NCBI RefSeq assembly: GCF_021130785.1
Contig: NW_025778970.1
Location: forward strand, 1 to 64,000
Source: Homalodisca vitripennis
Lineage: Eukaryota; Arthropoda; Insecta; Hemiptera; Cicadellidae
Direction: 5' to 3'
DNA length: 64,000 nt
The notes beneath the pieces are model-generated. The model was given only the letters and a program-made list of their open reading frames with translations. It did not search any database and had not been told where the DNA came from. Positions 1 to 12,052 of the stretch are shown here, piece after piece (within the stretch, counting starts at the first letter, position 1; the number at the start of each line of letters is the position of its first letter). The position numbers and the translations under genes were made by a program.

Positions 1-431
1 ATAAAATTTTTAAAACTTACTAAATCTTGAATTACAGAGTGACTGTATTCCAAACTTCACACTAAGATATAATTTAAAACTTACTAAATCTTGAATTTAC
101 AGTGACTGTATTCCAAACTTCACATCTAAGATATAATTTAAAACTTTCTAAATCTTGATTTTAACAGAGTGACTGTATTCCAAACTTCACACTAAGATAT
201 AATTTAAAACGTTACTACTCTTGAATTTACAGAGAGACTGTATTCCAAACTTCACACTAATATATAATTTAAAACTTACTAATTCTTGAATTTACAGAGT
301 GACTGGATTCCAAACTTCAACAACTAAGATATAATTTAAAACTTACTAAATCTTGAATTTACAGAGTGGCTGTAGTCCAAACTTCAAACTAAACGTATGA
401 TTCTAAAACGTACTAAATCTTGACCACACGA
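1..431. repeat. Tandem array of about 62-bp units
   Basis: About seven imperfect copies of a 60-66 bp unit follow one another from the window edge. Each unit reads roughly TAAAACTTACTAAATCTTGA, then TTTACAGAGTGACTG, then TATTCCAAACTTCACAC. Copies differ mainly by single-base insertions. The array ends at about 431, where a non-repeated tail (GACCACACGAGGCTTCAGTG) begins. A single diverged unit with the same tail occurs at 62757-62910. The array may continue to the left of the window. No coding potential was seen. Confidence 0.85.
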
Positions 432-3400
432 GGCTTCAGTGCATTGACACTCCGGTAAACACGCAGACTTGTTTCATCTCACACACATTGAGTTGGAGGC
501 ATTTTTTACATCATAACTTAAAGACAAACAATATAATTTTTATTTTATGATTTTACCTCAACAAATTTATGACATTTTTATATAATTAATCAGCAACATA
601 TGTCTCTGTAATTTGCATAACGGACCCCAACATCCTCATCAAGGTGGTTTTCTACCATAACAATAACCATTTGTAGTTAAAGCTCATTTTTTATGGTCGC
701 GGGCTAACGAAATTTTAGTTTTAAACGTCTCCTAATCACAAAATAGCCTTTCCTCAAAGAGGAAAAATAAATACAAAATGTATTATTGTCAATAAAACAT
801 CATTTCTGTAATATAAAAGTTTTGGAAGAATTTGGGCGTTTTAGTTATTTCATAGATTTAGTAATAACAGTAATTTTTTATTGATAACATGAAGATTAGC
901 CAAACTTTTACATGTAAATTATTATAAAGTTAAAAAAGTACCTCTAATTATTTTCATCCTTAAATTTTTGTAAATAAAAAAATAGTATTAATTAACTTAC
1001 CAATTAGCCGTAAGAAGAAGTTACTATATTACTGATTTACATAATAGTGGTTGAAACAAATCAGAAACCTACCAACTAATTTTAAAATTAAAAGGTGCTT
1101 GAACACTTTTGACAAGAAGACATTTGATAAGTTATTTATTATTTTAAGTTTAATTACATATAGGTATAAAGGGAATAGGTTGGGAAAAAATCCAACAAAT
1201 ATAACCTGTGATTAATGACACAACCGTGCTTATACAATAATGATATTTTAGCTGAAGTATCACACTGCAAATGAACAGCAATTCATCATGCTATCTAATG
1301 AATTGGTTATTGCATTGCCATTAAAGTTCTTGTTTTTCATTTTTTCAATGCATATTATTAATTAATTTAGACACCATATGCAACATTATTGCTATAATTA
1401 TTTGGTGATTTTGTAGTCATTAAGTATCCAGATCGGTTTTTTGGTGGTAGATTCCCCTGGTATTGACTCAGTAGATTTAATGTTACTTCATAAAAATAGT
1501 ACGTAGTAATGTTTCTGATTGTGTAGACATTCCACACAGAAATAATCTTAGTATAAAACATCACTGCAGAAGACAGTTAATACCTATCCCCAGAATAATC
1601 TAATCCATAAACCTAAGCCATTTACAAGTCTAATTGTCTTACTATAATCATCAAGATAATCGTTCTGTTAATATATTATAAAAAAGGCAGAATGTGATTT
1701 TCTTTATATAGAAACTCTTATTTCATGTACAGCATTCGTAACTTTAGATCTAGATTTATTTTAATAAATCAAATATGGGTGTGTATAAAAATTGAATCTA
1801 GAGGAGGGGTCATTACTTTTAATATTTGAAATGAAGCCCAATTTCAGATTTAGGAAAACGTAAACAAAAAGTTTTAATAATATTGTAAATAATTGTAGTT
1901 ATTTATGATACACATGAACTCTAAATCGATTTTTAAAACATAATTTATTATATTTTATGCTGTAATGTTGTAACACAAATATTCTTTAAAAAATGACATA
2001 ACTGGTATCGCATGCTAATTGTAAGTTGTTATTTAAAACCTGTTTCAAGTTATACGAGGTGGTTCTCAATTGTATATCTTCATTTATATCGTATAAATGG
2101 TTTTTTGTTTAAACAATGGCTCAGAAATGCGTCTATATCACGCTTTCAGTTCCACGTATTCTGTAATTAAATACTAATCAGAATGGTAGTTAACATGTAG
2201 TTACTAATTATATAAATAACAACGATGCAAAATCAGTAAGCGCGTTTAATCCTAAAGAATTGTGTTGAAGTAGTAAACAAGTAGTGTCATAAATCTAATA
2301 AATAAATGATTATAAGTCTATGTTTTACATATATTAAAGTTTAATAAATGTATTATTTTAATTAAATAATAATAATAATTTTACACGAAAATTTAAATAA
2401 ATGATAATAATTAAATTTAATCTTTTAGAGTTAAACCTTAGCGAAATACCTATACACGATAGTCAGTGTAACTCTAGTCTACTACCGATTAGTGGGAAAT
2501 TTAAAAAAAAAAAATTACAGATAAACATAAATCTCTGTTTATTACTCATATTTTATTGTTTTTAAAATGTAAAAGAATAAAGTTCCTTGATTTGTATTAT
2601 TGTAATAAAACCGCGTCAGCAGTATGAATGATACGAACCATTAATGTTCATGTCTCGAATATTAGTCCATACATTATCGCTTTGGCCAAAATATTGGTAA
2701 ATCTAATGCAACGCATAGGAATCGAAAATTCAAAGCATAGCCTTAAGTTCAACCAAAGTATTCGCCATTGTTTTGTTTCGTTGATCTAGTTGCACTTATA
2801 GTACCAATAACAACCCTTATGGTTATAACTCGTACTAACAGTAACGCCGACTGTATTGTTCTGAGCTGTCATAATCAATTGTTTATTGTGTTTCACAACT
2901 GTTTTATATGAGACTTCATGTCGGATTCAACGTGCTTGCTTGATTAGTTTTTTCTACTTTCATGCTGCAATCTTTAGTAAAGTCCCTGTCTTAAAAAAAA
3001 AGTAATTAATTTTAATTTTTTACCTGAAAATCATTAAAGTAGTTTATTGAGGTTGGGGAAATTCAGCTGGTCGAATAAATATACTTCAATAACGAAATTT
3101 AAGAAATTACTACGAAAAAAGTAACAAAAGATTCCATTGCCTAATTTCTCCCACACCCATACAGTGTATAATAAGACAAAAACGCCCTTCAGCCAGGAAC
3201 AGTATCCGATCCTCAATGAGCACGAGTGTAACTATCATGAGTATTTACGGTAAAATTTCATTGCGTTTTTCCTTTATTTTTTTTAGGATTTAAAGTTTCA
3301 AGCTACCACATGTAATGGTGCTCTGAGGGTGAGTCAGGCTGTTGTGATAGTGTATAAATTGTGTCTGAACCTATCTCCACTATAGATTACATGATTATAT

Positions 3401-3559
3401 TTCAGAATTTTTTTTATAGTTTATTTTTAACTGTTTACTATAGTTATCAAGTATCATTATAATATAATAAATGTTTAAAAAAAACTAATAAAAGCACAGC
3501 TTATTATAGCTAACCAAACTAAAAAAATCGAAAAATAATTTTTAATTACAAAGAGTTTG
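432..3559. other. Intergenic AT-rich DNA, no gene recognised
   Basis: The open frames here are short and show no recognisable motifs. A stretch at about 2880-3000 resembles 62458-62570 (both contain ATGTTTCACAACTGTT-like sequence and a CTGCAGTC/CTGCAATC block), so part of it is an old dispersed repeat. Nothing else could be supported. Confidence 0.6.
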
Positions 3560-3665
3560 TAAGATGTTGTTGAGAGTTAACCCGGCAAGTGAAGAGATCC
3601 GGGTTCGAGTCCCGGCGGGAGCAAGTACTTTTTGCGATTCAAATGTTTTATTGAAATGAAATTAA
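3560..3665 (+). repeat. tRNA-derived SINE-like unit, 5'-truncated copy
   Basis: This holds the 3' half of a tRNA-like sequence: a perfect RNA polymerase III B box (GGTTCGAGTCC) flanked by complementary CCGG arms. It is followed by the tail AAGTACTTTTTGCGATTCAA and a short T/A-rich end. The same tail follows the copy at 3832. The A-box half is missing or scrambled, so this copy is truncated. Confidence 0.6.
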
Positions 3666-3831
3666 ATTCGGGCTAGCTATTGCCATTTATACAAATTTAA
3701 TGAATGTAAATAGAATGTCAATTTTGACAGGTATATTGGTTCTTCCGATCATATGTTTAGTTTTGGTTATTTAAACACATATGTGAAAGAAACGGCCAAC
3801 CAAATACAAAATAATTGAATCGTAAAAAGTG

Positions 3832-3950
3832 AGGGCTCTGTGGTTTAATGGAAGCACATTCCACCCGGCAAGTGAGAGATCCGGGTTCGAGTCCCGGCGG
3901 AGCAAGTACTTTTTGCGATTCAATGTTTTATTGAAATAAATATATATGTG
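3832..3950 (+). repeat. tRNA-derived SINE-like unit, fuller copy
   Basis: A tRNA-like head starts near GGCTCTGTGGTTTAATGG (A-box-like) and contains the B box GGTTCGAGTCC at about 3883. Its ends GCTCTG and CGGAGC can pair as an acceptor stem. The candidate anticodon loop has C where tRNAs have U33, and the anticodon stem is poor, so I do not call a functional tRNA. The tail is the same as in the copy at 3560-3665. It is followed by an AT-rich stretch and a GT microsatellite. Confidence 0.6.
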
Positions 3951-3957
3951 GTTGGAT

Positions 3958-3958
3958 G

Positions 3959-3995
<37 letters not shown>
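3958..3995. repeat. GT microsatellite
   Basis: About 19 uninterrupted GT dinucleotides lie directly downstream of the SINE-like unit. Confidence 0.95.
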
Positions 3996-3998
<3 letters not shown>

Positions 3999-4336
3999 AA
4001 CCTTCGTAAATGCGTCGCGAAGCCGTGAATAACTACTAGTAATACCATATTGTTAATTTTAACGATTCTCATTTTTAGATGAGGCCACCACAGGAAATGC
4101 TAATGTGTCCTGTGAACTCAGACCATTGAACTCTTAAATGGTTCACAAGATTTAGAATATTATATTGGCTTAATTTATATGTATTGATGGAAGGGACGCT
4201 ACAGGAAATCAAATTGCAGTTAGTTTTAAATCCGCCGCGTCCTCCTTTACCTTCAAACTTTTCAATAAAACAATGGCGTCTTTTTGTCGGTGAGAAAGAT
4301 TGGTTTGTTACTTATTTAACTCTTAATATCATTCCA
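3996..4336. other. Intergenic, no gene recognised
   Basis: This is the left flank of the LTR retrotransposon. It carries a short open frame (from 4184) that runs into the LTR and looks fortuitous. Confidence 0.5.
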
Positions 4337-4341
4337 CTGGT

Positions 4342-7168
4342 TGTAACGTTAGTTTTTAGTAGGGTGCAAAACTTCAACCGTTTTGTAGCCTACGCGGATA
4401 GTTGCAGTTAGCTGGGTATTTCCCAGGGGTCTGGAGAGTTGCGTATTTCGGATATAAAGTGTTGACTCAGAAAGCAAGTAGATCTCAAAAGATCTGTTAA
4501 AGTGGTTAGAGCCACAAGCTCATCATCGCCAACACTTTAAGGGGCAAAGAACCGACTTGATTTTAAAATTACGTATACGGAAACAGAAACATGGTATACA
4601 AGTAACCAACCCACGCTCAATTGGTATTCCGTCACTGCGGGACAACCTAAGCTTACCCCACGAGAATTCAGTACAATCGGGTTATAAATCGCTAAATAAA
4701 ATGATCGTAATAAGATGTGCAATCATTTAAGGCTATGTCTATATATTTATCTTAATAGCGACCGCTCGTATATCCCGCTTATGACAGCAGATCAGAAATT
4801 TAGGGAAACCCTAAATTTATTTCAGACAAGACCGATTTTCACAGCAGTCCGAGAGCCTAATAATAAACGAAAATTTTATTTAATCGAAAAAACAGTTTAA
4901 TTTAATCCGCGTTTAATCGTTATGAAAACGCTTGTGACAGCAGATCGGAAATTTAGGGAAACCTAAATTTATTTTAGACAGGACCGATTTTCACAGCAGT
5001 CCGAGAGCCTAATAATAAACGAAAGTTTTATTTAATCGAAAAACAATTTAATTTAAATCGCGTTTAACCGTTACGACCCGCTTGTGACAGCAGGTCGGAA
5101 ATTTAGGGAAACCTAGATTTATTTTAGACAGGACCGATTTTCACAGCAGTCCCGAGAGCCTAAATAATAAAACGAAAACTTTATTTTTAATCGAAAAACA
5201 ATTTAATTTAATCGCGTTTAATCGTTATGACCCGCTTGTGACAGCAGATCGGAATTTTAGGGAAACCTAAATTAATTTATAGACAGGACCGATTTTCACA
5301 GCAGTCCGAGAGCCTAATAATAAACGAAAAGTTTTATCTAATCGAAAACAATTTAATTTAAATCGCGATTTAATCGTTATGACCCGCTTGTGACAGCAGA
5401 TCAGAAATTTAGGGAAACCTAAATTAATTTTAGACAGGACCGATTTTCACAGCAGTCCGAGAGCCTAATAATAAACGAAAACTTTATTTAATCGAAAAAC
5501 AATTTAATTTAATCGCGTTTAAATCGTTATGACCCGCTTGTGACAGCAGATCGGAAATTTAGGGAAACCTAGATTTATTTTAGACAGGACCCGATTTTCA
5601 CAGCAGTCCGAGAGCCTAATAATAAACGAAAGTTTTATTTAATCGAAAAGCAATTCAATTTAATCGCGTTTAATCGTTATGACCCGCTTGTGACAGCAGA
5701 TCAGAAATTTAGGGAAACCTAAATTTATTTTAGACAGGACCGATTTTCACAGCAGTCCGAGAGCCTAATAATAAACGAAAACTTTATTTAATCGAAAAAC
5801 AATTTAATTTAATCGCGTTTAATCGTTATGACCCGCTTGTGACCAGCAGATCGGAAATTTAGGGAAACCTAGATTTATTTTAGACAGGACCGATTTTTCA
5901 CAGCAGTCCGAGAGCCTAATAATAAACGAAAGTTTTATTTAAAATCGAAAACAATTTAATTTAATCGCGTTTTAATCGTTATGACCCGCTTGTGACAGCA
6001 GATCAGAAATTTAGGGAAACCTAAATTAATTTTAGACAGGACCGATTTTCACAGCAGTCCGAGAGCCTAATAATAAACGAAAACTTTATTTAATCGAAAA
6101 ACAATTTAATTTAATCGCGTTTAATCGTTTATGACCCGCTTGTGACAGCAGATCGGAAATTTAGGGAAACCTAGATTTATTTTAGACAGGACCGATTTTC
6201 ACAGCAGTCCGAGAGCCTAATAATAAACGAAAGTTTTATTTAATCGAAAAGCAATTTAATTTAATCGCGTTTAACCGTTATTACGACCCGCTTGTGACAG
6301 CAGATCAGAAATTTAAGGGAAACCTAGATTTATTTTAGACAGGACCGATTTTCACAGCAGTCCGAGAGCCTAATAATAAACGAAAACTTTATTTAATCGA
6401 AAAACAATTTAATTTAATCGCGTTTAATCGATATGACCCGCTTGTGACAGCAGATCGGAAATTTAGGGAAACCTAGATTTATTTTAGACAGGACCGATTT
6501 TCACAGCAGTCCGAGAGCCTAATAATAAACGAAAGTTTTATTTAATCGAAAAGCAATTTAATTTAATCGCGTTTAATCGTTACGAAATGTTACTAATGGT
6601 GAAGATAACTAAATATTACTACAATATATTTAATTCTATATGCGTACAAATTCAATGAAAATATGCATGAAAATTCTTGCACATGCAGAGTGAAAAACGT
6701 GCAAAAGAAAATTTACGTTAAATATTGCAAGCCAAGCTAAGCAAAACAAACAGAAATTTACTACAACTATTGCACCATGAATAATGAAATAACTAATCGA
6801 ACTCGGAAATAATAGTTACCTGTCAAATGAAATTGAAGTTGTCTGAAAATGTCCTCTGCTCGCTGTACTGTCCTTCACCTCGATAATCACGCTTCTCCGT
6901 ATCGAACCCCTCTCGCCGGCCCTCGCCAGTCCCTTTATCAGTCGACTACCGCGCTCTAGGTGGCGGCAGCTACAATCTTTAACAGCGCCCCCCGCGGATT
7001 CTACGGCAATCTCGTTCCGCGACGGTAGCGCGCCGTGCGAGTTTTACTACAGCCAGGACATTAAAACTATCTTCTCGCTTCCACTTGATACAATTTAAAT
7101 GTAAAAACAATTATAGTATTTCACTGTTCTGACCAAAAAAAAACACTTCAAAAATTTGGGACCTTACA
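4342..7168 (-). repeat. 3' LTR of the gypsy element (left copy)
   Basis: This 2,827-bp LTR matches 14082-17198 along its whole length except for two fewer internal repeat units and scattered 1-nt indels. It has three parts: a unique block at 4342-4774, a tandem array at 4775-6585, and a unique block at 6586-7168 that includes a GC-rich segment near 6890-7050. Short open frames inside it recur in the other LTR and look non-coding. Confidence 0.95.
4775..6585. repeat. LTR-internal tandem array, 12 units of about 150 bp
   Basis: Units are spaced 148-152 bp. Each carries GACAGCAGATCGG or a close variant, then the palindrome AAATTTAGG-GAAA-CCTAAATTT (9-bp arms, 4-base loop), then CCGATTTTCACAGCAGTCC. 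ATCGG before the palindrome and CCGAT after it extend the potential stem. Units begin near 4783, 4935, 5085, 5238, 5390, 5542, 5692, 5843, 5993, 6145, 6295 and 6446. Two sub-types alternate in places (GAAAACTTT versus GAAAGTTTT), which suggests expansion of a dimer. Confidence 0.95.
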
Positions 7169-7182
7169 CCCCCCACTTAGTT
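7169..7182 (-). other. Polypurine tract next to the 3' LTR
   Basis: On the minus strand AACTAAGTGGGGGG lies immediately before the TGTAAGG start of the 3' LTR. This is the expected place and composition for the plus-strand primer of reverse transcription. A poly-T/poly-A-rich stretch lies further inside. Confidence 0.7.
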
Positions 7183-8059
7183 CGGTCAAAAAAAAAAGAA
7201 ACGGAAAAAGAAAAAAGAACTCTGTTTTACTCAAAATGAACTTTCTTTTTACTTTAATAACATAAATAAAACTTCTAAACTAAAATAAGTATTCCTTTCA
7301 GCTCCAAATTTAAACTTATTTCCTATAGTATGTTTTTGTCAACCTTGACAAAATAACAAAACAAAAGGTAACTAAAAACTTATCTTGCTTCTTCACAATC
7401 AGAAAAACTTTATACGGATGCCTTCAATCGCATCCTTTTAATGTAGGTACTTTACGTTTACCCTCTTGAACTTCCCATCTTCGGAATATATTCTTATTCT
7501 CTTCGGGTGTCTCTTTTTCCTTTTACATTTTTCGGTCGCCTTTGTATTGCGTGTTTCACCGTCGTATTCTCCTCGTGGTGTTCCACTCTGTGTTCAGGGA
7601 CGAAGTCTCGGCTTCCATTTCAATACTCTCCCTCGGTTCGATATCTTTCATCCCACCGTATCGTCTCCTCGTTCTTCGCACAGTCTTTCATCAATCACTT
7701 CCCAAGAGTCCGAAGCCGCGATTGATAGACATGGAGAAACCGGCCTATCGGACTCGACTTTCATTTCTCTTTCATGGTCATCCGTCCGTTGGTTCCCTGG
7801 CTCCACGTCTAGGTCCCTTACTGCCTCGTCGATAAGGGCAATGAGGTCATCCGTTGCTGCGGAATCTTCCTCCACGTCGACCTCCATCGGGGCCGGGTGA
7901 GACGGTCCAGGTCGATAAAGAGGGCCGAACAGCATCAACGTGCCGCATGGATGGATATCCGAGTTCGGCCGCTCGAAGCAGATCCTCCAGTACTGGATCA
8001 TTTACTGAACCCACTCGCTTCTCCCTGGAGTGAGGTCGCTGTTTCTTTTGGGGAGAGGC
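7183..8059 (-). other. 3' region of the gypsy element, no recognised domain
   Basis: This region lies between the Ulp1-like gene and the polypurine tract. An acidic reading frame on the minus strand (about 7650-8000) is rich in Glu and Asp, including the stretch MEVDVEEDSAATDDL. It may be the C-terminus of the Ulp1-like protein or a separate small product. The plus-strand open frames overlapping it look like antisense shadows. I see no envelope features such as a signal peptide, furin site or transmembrane helix. Confidence 0.4.
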
Positions 8060-8752
8060 TAGTTTGTCCTCGAACCGTAGGAAACATATCCGCTATATCG
8101 CCCGGCTCGGTGTAACGAAAGTCCTCGACGCCAACACGCCCCGCTCGGAGAACCGAAGCGATGTTTCTTCCGGATCGATTTTCCACTCGCTTTTTTTTCC
8201 TTCTAATCGTGCCTTCCTTGACAGCACCTCCGCATACATACACACGAAGGCGCCGCAATCGTACGAGTTCTCTTGTCGAGGGATATTCTTGGGTGCGTCT
8301 ACCGTTTTTCCATGCCTCTACCTTCCGGTTCCTTCTCGTGGCCTCGTATGTCAGGAAATCTCGCACTGTCCCCTCTCTCCGCTTCGTTATTCCATCCGCA
8401 AGAGTCGTACGCGGTGATTGTATTTTCTTCGACCATCACCACGATTAAGATCCAGTGTCCCCTGCTACCACGGTCTGGGAGGTGTACGGGAACGAATAAC
8501 ATATCGTTTTTGAAAGATATCTTCTTTCTCAAACCGGTTATTGACCGCCTGGTATCTTTTCTCCTTCCAGTCCTTGAAGAAGAACGTATCGAACATATAG
8601 ATCGATGGAAGACACACTTTGTGGTACCAATTCCGTCTCTCTATAATTCGCAAGTAGGCCTCAATGACGACGTCGTTCATCAATGTGTCTTTCGCCGCTA
8701 AAACATCGATTTCGGTTTGGTTAACCGTGATTAGTTTTCTCAGACCCTTCAT
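8060..8752 (-). pseudogene. Ulp1/SENP-like (C48) cysteine protease inside the gypsy element, frameshifted
   Basis: Three frames together show the whole Ulp1 fold signature. The first frame (ATG at 8752) has LMNDVVIEAYLRII, matching the WLND-type substrate region, then YMFDTFFF. The second frame (about 8300-8532) has FVPVHLP followed by GHWILIVV, which supplies the catalytic His, and AYDS, which supplies the catalytic Asp. The third (about 8205-8280) has Q-x5-DCGAFVC, giving the oxyanion Gln and catalytic Cys. Ulp1/SENP enzymes cleave SUMO-like modifiers. The role in a retrotransposon is unknown: it could process Gag or remove host SUMO. The gene sits after integrase, where an envelope gene sits in errantiviruses. 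At least two frameshifts break it. All catalytic residues remain recognisable, so decay is recent or the indels are sequencing errors. Confidence 0.8.
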
Positions 8753-8849
8753 TCTTAACCACAGGTATTACCTGAAAGCCACACAAAACAAGCATCATGC
8801 AAAGCAGTTTACTAACCAGCTAGCCAGTACCTTTCACCACCAGCAGCAT

Positions 8850-11800
8850 TAAACGAATGAACGTTTTTAAGGTCTTTTACGTGGGCATTACTATTTTTAC
8901 CCGTGACCTCATCGGTTATACGGTATATGTTTATAACCTACTTTAGAATCGATTTTAAAGGGTCCTATGTACTTTGGGAGCTAAATTTTGCGGCAAAAGC
9001 GTTAGCGGCTGAAGAAAGAGCGTGATTTCTTTTTAGGACTCTATCGCCCACGTTATATGTTACTTCTCGTCGTCTTAAATTATATACCCTTGCTTGATTG
9101 TTTATAAGCTGCCCTTAGGTTCAGATGACATCTCTCGTATAAAACGTTGAAATCGATCATACCTTTCCTTATGGGATATCGGCTGTTGAGAGGGGTCGTT
9201 TTATCATTCCCTTCTTCGAAAAACCCGTATAGGGATTTCGGTGGCTTCAGCTCTCTGCCAAAGTTAAGCATAGCGGGAGTGAACTTTGTACTGCCATGTA
9301 CCGCTGTATTCATCGCGTATCTGAACTCTGAAATGTTCACGTCCCACTCTCGATGGTCATTCTTAACGTATTGGGCAATCATCGTTCCCAGCACGCGGTT
9401 ATATCTCTCTACCGGGTTCGACTGAGGTGAAAATGGAGCAGGTATAATTGACCTCGATTCCCCAATCCTCAGCTAGTTCCTTAAAAATCTTCGACGTGAA
9501 TTGTGTTCCGTTGTCTACTATAAGTACCTCAGGTGATCCGTACCTAAGTAATATCAATTCCTTAAAATTTATTGCATACTTGGCGAGCGTTGGCAAGTCT
9601 TATGGGTTGCTATTTCTACCCATTTGCTAAAACAGTCTTGGAAAACCACCGCATAAGTGTTACCTCTTTTTGATCTAGGTAACGGCCCAATCAAATCCGC
9701 CGAAACTGCGAACCAAGGCCCCTTTGGTCGTCTAAATTTCATTATTCCGGCGGGTTTCTTTTGTTCACCTCTTGAATTTTCTGGCACGTCTCACATGAAG
9801 CGACATAATTTCGGACTTCTTGCCGCCATCTCGGCCAGTAGTAGTATCTTTCTGCAATTCGTTTGGCTTGTCTTTCGATAGCCGAAGTGCCCAGCCGTTT
9901 TCCTTATCATGAGTTTCCTCAAGTACTCGATTTTTCTCCTCCTCGGGAACACACATCTTCCCAATCCAAACTCTTCTGACGCCCCTCTCCTGGGCCTCTG
10001 TAGGGAATATATCTGTATAGTTTTCCTCCTCTTATGGTAAACCGAGGGAAAACTACGGGGATTTTTCTTAACTTTGTGTATTAGGTTATCATACCATGAC
10101 ATTGGGAGATAGTCGCCGCAATTTGAATTACTTTCCTTCTCTGAGCTTTCTATTACAAACACCTTCAGAGAATGAATCTCTAACTTCGTCGTTTTCGGTT
10201 GTTTGATCAGTCCTTTCAGGAGGGTTTCTCGAAAGAGCATCGGCTACTCTATTTAAAGCACCTTTACGGTACTGGACTGAAAAATCGTGTTGCTGCAACT
10301 CGAGGATCCAGCGGGCCAACCGACCGGTTGGTTGTTGTATCTTCATTAACCATTGCAGTGCTTGGTGATCGGTGATTGCGAGGAAATGGTACCCTTCGAT
10401 ATAAGGTCTAAATTTTTTTACCGCCCATACCAAAGCTAAACACTCTTGTTCAGTGACCGTAAACTTCTTTTCCCCGTCCGTTAACAGTCTACTGGCATAC
10501 GCTATAACCACCTCTTTTACCCTTTCGCTTCTGGCTCAAGGTGGCGCCTAACCCTATTTGAGACGCATCTACCTGTAGGACAAATTGTTCGCTGAAGTCT
10601 GGGCATGCTAGAATAGGGGTGTTTGTTAGGCGGCGTTTCAGTTCGGCGAAAGCCTCTTCATGAGTCGCTGTCCCAATCCCACTTAAACCGCTTTTTTCTC
10701 AGCAGTTTAGTAAGTGGCGCCGTCAGAGTCGCGAAACCTGATATGAATCGGCGATACCAACTCGCAAAGACCCAAGAAGCTTCGGAGGTTTCTTATATTC
10801 CTCGGCGTTGGAAAGTCTAAGATAGCGGACACCTTATCTGGATCTGTGGATATTCCTTGATCGTTTATAACGTGTCCCAAAATATTTTAAGCGTGTCTGG
10901 CAAAACTTGCACTTCTCCGGGTTAAGCTTTAGGCCAGCTCGTCGAAGACGTTGAAATACTTCTCTCAGAGATTCTAAATGTTCCTCGAAATTCGATGAAA
11001 ATAATAATCAAGTCATCTAGATAGGCGAAAGCTTTGGGTTCCAATTCCGGGCCTATTATGGTATCGAGAAGAGTCGTTGAAACGTTGCTCCCCGCTGAGT
11101 GCAAACAAACCAAACGGCATCCTCGTAAATTGGTAGTAGAGTCCTTTTCCTGGTACTGTAAAAAGCGGTTATGGCGCGACTTTCCTTCGATAAACCCACC
11201 TGCCAATACCCTGATTTTAAGTCGAGCGTGGAAATAAATTTGGCTTCCTTGAGTTTTTCTAGGATAGAGTTGATTTGAGGTAGTGGATAAGCATCTTTCT
11301 CGGTTTTTGCATTTACCTTTCGGAAGTCCACACAAAACCTAAATTTTCCGGAGGGTTTCTTGACTAATACAACTGGAGAACTCCAGGGACTATTCGATTT
11401 CTCGATTATCCCGTCCGCCAACATTGAATCAACTTCATCGTTGATCACTTTCTGCATTGCGGGGTTACGTGGATTATAAAATCTCTGTTTAATCGGTTCG
11501 TCGTTCTTTAATTTAATCACATGTTCTACTATGTGGGTAAGACCAGGGGAATCCTTAAACTCCGCTAATTTCCGTTTTTCAAAAACTCTCTAAGCTCCTC
11601 TTCTTCCTCCTCGCTTAGCGTGACGATAGCATTTATAGCTGTCCCCTCACAGTTATTTACGCCGTACTCTTCTCTGGAAATAGTTTTCTTTTTAAAGTCA
11701 ATTAGTTTTAATGGCGCTATTACGTCCATGCCTAAAATAATCGGAGAAGAAGTAAGACCTGAGACGTTAATCAACTTAAACGCGTGTTGTATGTTTTCGA

Positions 11801-11995
11801 TACTTCCTTTCAAATTCGATCCCTCTCCCTCGCTTCGGTTTTTGTCCCATCGGCCATTTGAATCTGAAGTTTTTCAGTCGTAATCCGCGCTCCTTTACTC
11901 ATTAGCACATCATAACGTTGTATCGTTTACAAGGGAGATCATTGCCCCCGTGTCGACCAGGGCCCATACTAACATCCCACAGAACAATACGGGTA
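8850..11995 (-). pseudogene. pol: gypsy pol: protease, reverse transcriptase, RNase H, integrase (frameshifted)
   Basis: Read right to left. An aspartic protease has ALVDTGAMISLV at about 11935-11975. Reverse transcriptase (about 10920-11520) has the FCVDFRKVN and PLPQI motifs, then STLDLKSGYWQ and the catalytic AYLDDLII. RNase H (10128-10511) has TEQECLALV, ITDHQAL and VADALSR. Integrase has a zinc-binding HHCC region with GHFGY near 9870, first Asp in VSADLIGPLP, second in VLIVDNGTQF and Glu in NPVERYNR. A GPY/F-type end runs to about 8850, where EVTGKN and HVKDLK can be read. Domains fall in different frames, so at least six frameshifts are present. Plus-strand open frames here are antisense shadows. 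The order identifies Ty3/gypsy (Metaviridae). Confidence 0.93.
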
Positions 11996-12052
11996 CGTAC
12001 GGTCTTATGTCTTTATTCCGAACTTCGGCTGGACAGGTTTTGGTGAATTCGG

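Noticed and set aside
3832..3950. A functional tRNA gene
   Set aside because: The B box is perfect, but the anticodon arm is poor, position 33 is not U, and the same sequence with the same tail occurs nearby, so a SINE is more likely.
4537..4722. 61-aa frame repeated in both LTRs (also at 14277-14465)
   Set aside because: Its repetition is explained by the LTRs and no coding motif is present.
4775..6585. Regularly spaced repeats considered as a CRISPR array
   Set aside because: Units are directly adjacent copies of about 150 bp without unique spacers, they lie in both LTRs of a retrotransposon, and the window is eukaryotic.
7183..8059. An envelope gene at the 3' end of the gypsy element
   Set aside because: There is no signal peptide, cleavage site or transmembrane helix; the readable gene nearby is a Ulp1-like protease.
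7466..8701. Several plus-strand open frames over the 3' part of the gypsy element
   Set aside because: They lie opposite the Ulp1-like gene and the acidic frame on the minus strand and have no motifs, so they are antisense shadows.
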